From Alphaproteobacteria bacterium (GTDB lineage Bacteria > Pseudomonadota > Alphaproteobacteria > Micavibrionales > UBA2020), in the NCBI GenBank assembly GCA_030682495.1, contig JAUXOC010000057.1:34486-98485 (forward strand): a DNA stretch of 64,000 nt, written 5' to 3'. Below, in pieces: positions 62,234 through 64,000 of this stretch. The position numbers and the translations under genes were made by a program. Position 1 is the stretch's first letter. Each line of letters starts with the position of its first letter. Below the pieces are notes generated by a model. It saw nothing but the letters and a program-made list of their open reading frames with translations, was not told the DNA's origin and made no database searches.

Positions 62234-63527
62234 CGGCGTACGCCCGCTTCTGGGCCATATGCCGGAAATGCAGAGAGATACCTATGGCTTTTACCTACGC
62301 CATCACCGCGCTAGCGGCGATAGCCTCCGCTTCAACGCCTATCCATTTATCAATTTTTACTCCTTCGCGGCACCGGATGCGCTGCACCATATCCTCATCA
62401 AAGCAAGGCAGAAATACAGCCGTGGCGCAAGGTGGAGCCGCATCGTGTCCCACATCGGCGGCAAGGGAATCGTCACCAGCACGGGTGACATATGGGAAAA
62501 ACAGCGCCGCGCCGTCACGCCTTACTTCCAGCCCGCGCATGTCGACAAATACACAGACATGATCGTGCGCAACACATACGAGATGGCTCAGAAATGGCGG
62601 CGCGCCGGTAACGATACCACTATCAACGTCTCGCGCGAAATGATGTCACTCGGTCTTGTCAATATCAGCGACATGCTGTTCAACTACGACATCCGCCCAC
62701 GGGTGGAAACCTTTGCTAGCGCGATGGTGGACGGGTTTTACTACATCAACCGGTTTATTCAGAACCCGCTGACACCACCGCGTTTCCTGCCTCTGCCCGT
62801 CAACCGCCGTTTCGCCCGTGACAAGGCTATAGCTGACGCCGTGGTGCGCGATATCATCGCAGCAGTGCGTAAGGACGACGAAAATTGCATGATCAACGCT
62901 CTTGTGCGCGCCGGAAATACCGACCGTCAGCTGCATGACGAGATCATCACGCTTTTAATGGCGGGCTACGACACGCTGTCGACGGCGCTTGCTTGGGCAT
63001 GGTATTTGCTGGCGAGAAACCCTGCTGCGCTGGGCAAGGTGAAGGAAGAGCTGCGCGATGTGCTGGGTCCGCAGGGTCTACCCAATGCGGAGAATGTTGA
63101 GAGACTTTCATACCTGCGCATGGTATTCAAGGAAACGCTGCGGCTTTATCCTTCCGCTTGGGCGATCCACCGCTTCAGCGAAGAGGCGGACGAAGTTATT
63201 GGGTTCCCCGTGCGCAAGGGTAGCTCTGTCGTGCTGCCGCTTTACGTCACGCACCGTCATCCGGATTTCTGGAAGCACCCAGACGAGTTTTATCCCGAAC
63301 ATTTCGACAAAGCCGAAGTCGAGGGCCGCCCACGTTTCGCCTACTTGCCTTTCGGCGCAGGTGAACATGTCTGCGTCGGCGCTCATCTGGCGGGGATGGA
63401 GGGCGTGCTGATCCTCGCGACTCTGTTGCAGCACCTTACGCCGCGGCTGGCAACCGGTGCCGAGATTGCGCCGTTGGTCAATTTTACCCTAAAGCCCTCG
63501 CAGGACATCGTTTCTTTTGCAGTATAG
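62196..63527 (+). CDS. Cytochrome P450
   Basis: 443 aa. C-helix WEKQRR (W100, R104), I-helix AGYDTLST (256-262), K-helix KETLR (312-316), and haem-binding FGAGEHVCVG with Cys393. The Arg normally two before the Cys is His here. No membrane anchor, so soluble. Start ATG overlaps the upstream gene by 38 bases; ATG 62214 is an alternative. Likely a tailoring hydroxylase for the product of the KAS III and HDO. Confidence 0.92.
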   Translation: MTTPHSMPYPVIDGVRPLLGHMPEMQRDTYGFYLRHHRASGDSLRFNAYPFINFYSFAAPDALHHILIKARQKYSRGARWSRIVSHIGGKGIVTSTGDIWEKQRRAVTPYFQPAHVDKYTDMIVRNTYEMAQKWRRAGNDTTINVSREMMSLGLVNISDMLFNYDIRPRVETFASAMVDGFYYINRFIQNPLTPPRFLPLPVNRRFARDKAIADAVVRDIIAAVRKDDENCMINALVRAGNTDRQLHDEIITLLMAGYDTLSTALAWAWYLLARNPAALGKVKEELRDVLGPQGLPNAENVERLSYLRMVFKETLRLYPSAWAIHRFSEEADEVIGFPVRKGSSVVLPLYVTHRHPDFWKHPDEFYPEHFDKAEVEGRPRFAYLPFGAGEHVCVGAHLAGMEGVLILATLLQHLTPRLATGAEIAPLVNFTLKPSQDIVSFAV

Positions 63528-63577
63528 CTGCTGAATTATAGGTTGCAGTTTGCGGCCACTTTCTGGCCAGCTAAAAT

Positions 63578-63633
63578 TTGGTGCAGGCGGAGGGACTTGA
63601 ACCCTCACGGGATTGCTCCCCACGGATTTTAAG
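63578..63633. repeat. Right att-like direct repeat within tRNA-Leu
   Basis: Identical 56 bases to 59041-59096, here part of the complete tRNA-Leu gene. The shared block begins at the first base after the encoded CCA and ends in the anticodon loop. Confidence 0.92.
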
Positions 63634-63664
63634 TCCGTTGCGTATACCGTTCCGCCACGCCTGC
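63579..63664 (-). tRNA. tRNA-Leu (anticodon TAA), CCA encoded
   Basis: Read leftward: acceptor GCAGGCG / CGCCTGC, anticodon stem ACGGA / TCCGT with loop CTTAAAA (anticodon TAA), a long variable arm (GGGGAGCAATCCC region) typical of class II tRNA-Leu, GGTTCAAGTCC T-arm, discriminator A and CCA. Confidence 0.95.
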
Positions 63665-63747
63665 TTTGCGGGCGCGCATCAGGCGCCTGCATGTGTTCCA
63701 AGGCTAAAGGCTCGGCGGGGCGGCGTCAAGCTTGGGGGATTGGACGC

Positions 63748-63972
63748 TTAGGTATGCGTCTGCGGCGGGGCGGCGTTTTTTTTCTTGAGTTTGACGGCTT
63801 CGTAAAGCCCGTTGACCCAGCAGGCAGGGCAGCCTTTGAAAAAATACAGTGCCCCCAGCATCAAGGCGACAAAACCGAGCGGCGTCTGCGGAAACACCAC
63901 AAAAGATGCCGCAAGCAGGCTAAAACCGGCAATGCCGCGCCAGAGCGATAATTTTACGGGGCAGGATGCCAT
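63748..63972 (-). CDS. Small membrane protein, DUF2892/YgaP-like
   Basis: 74 aa with two hydrophobic helices: WRGIAGFSLLAASFVVF and GFVALMLGALYFFKGCP. The CPVKLSLWRGIAGF start and GCPACW turn fit DUF2892-type inner-membrane proteins. AAGGAGG lies before the ATG. Unknown role. Confidence 0.65.
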   Translation of the reverse strand: MASCPVKLSLWRGIAGFSLLAASFVVFPQTPLGFVALMLGALYFFKGCPACWVNGLYEAVKLKKKNAAPPQTHT

Positions 63973-64000
63973 GACTGTTGCCTCCTTCTTTTTTGCGCAG

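Larger units (their letters stand above)
59041..63633. mobile_element. 4.6-kb genomic island in tRNA-Leu carrying a four-gene biosynthetic operon
   Basis: Bounded by the two 56-bp direct repeats. The intact tRNA-Leu(UAA) is regenerated at the right end, with its 3' end pointing into the island. Cargo: KAS III-like, haem-oxygenase-fold oxidase, unknown protein, P450. No integrase or other mobility gene is present inside, so the element is now non-autonomous or its integrase was lost. Confidence 0.85.

Overview
The window is about 64 kb of one bacterial chromosome. Codon use, a DUF2924/serine-recombinase pair, an electron-transfer-flavoprotein dehydrogenase, a FIST/CheA-type operon and a MASE1/CHASE kinase suggest an alphaproteobacterium; I cannot name the order. 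Most of the window is GC-rich and densely coded. Two stretches stand out as accessory: 9.05-15.5 kb (clearly AT-richer, beside a tRNA-Gln) and 59.04-63.63 kb (flanked by a 56-bp direct repeat of the 3' half of a tRNA-Leu). No rRNA and no CRISPR array were seen.

Layout. 0-1.6 kb: ETF:ubiquinone oxidoreductase (5' end cut by the window). 1.6-2.7 kb: a PIN-toxin/HTH-antitoxin pair placed exactly at the stop codon of that gene. 2.8-9 kb: lipase-like hydrolase, exported TPR protein, small Cys-rich exported protein, ispE, Sel1-repeat membrane protein, tRNA-Gln(UUG). 9.1-15.5 kb: degraded integrative region with a PLD-type nuclease-like protein, a frameshifted serine recombinase plus DUF2924 partner, a two-gene unit resembling lambda RexA/RexB, a restriction-endonuclease fragment, an internally deleted second serine recombinase and a collapsed pair of ParB-like genes. 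15.7-18.4 kb: coiled-coil protein and a stress cassette (YflT-like, peptidoglycan-binding lipoprotein, CsbD, YSC84/SYLF); the CsbD gene is too short for the ORF track. 18.7-29.3 kb: lactate dehydrogenase, a probable zinc-linked ABC system with a His-rich permease and a DUF3299-like exported protein, two alpha/beta hydrolases, HAD phosphatase, a large membrane protein with a peptidoglycan-binding tail, HI0933-type flavoprotein.

29.4-37.8 kb: class A penicillin-binding protein, a second lipase paralogous to the one at 2.8 kb, metH, and a yeast-Fcy1-like cytosine deaminase. 38-47.5 kb is a signalling block: CheY-like regulator, CheX-like protein, FIST sensor and CheA-like kinase in one operon, then an ankyrin-repeat protein, two stand-alone receivers and a MASE1-CHASE-PAS histidine kinase. 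47.6-59.1 kb: Y-family polymerase, lipoproteins, an atypical HAD protein, Rhizobium-type asparaginase, a two-TM Nudix protein, beta-CASP nuclease, dicarboxylate/amino-acid symporter, ceramidase-like membrane protein, MscS channel and an alpha/beta hydrolase.

59.1-63.6 kb is a small genomic island with a tight four-gene operon: KAS III-like synthase, haem-oxygenase-fold diiron oxidase candidate, an unrecognised protein, and a cytochrome P450. It looks like a compact pathway for a fatty-acyl-derived product. The two best candidates for something undescribed are this island operon and the RexAB-like pair at 12.4-13.7 kb.
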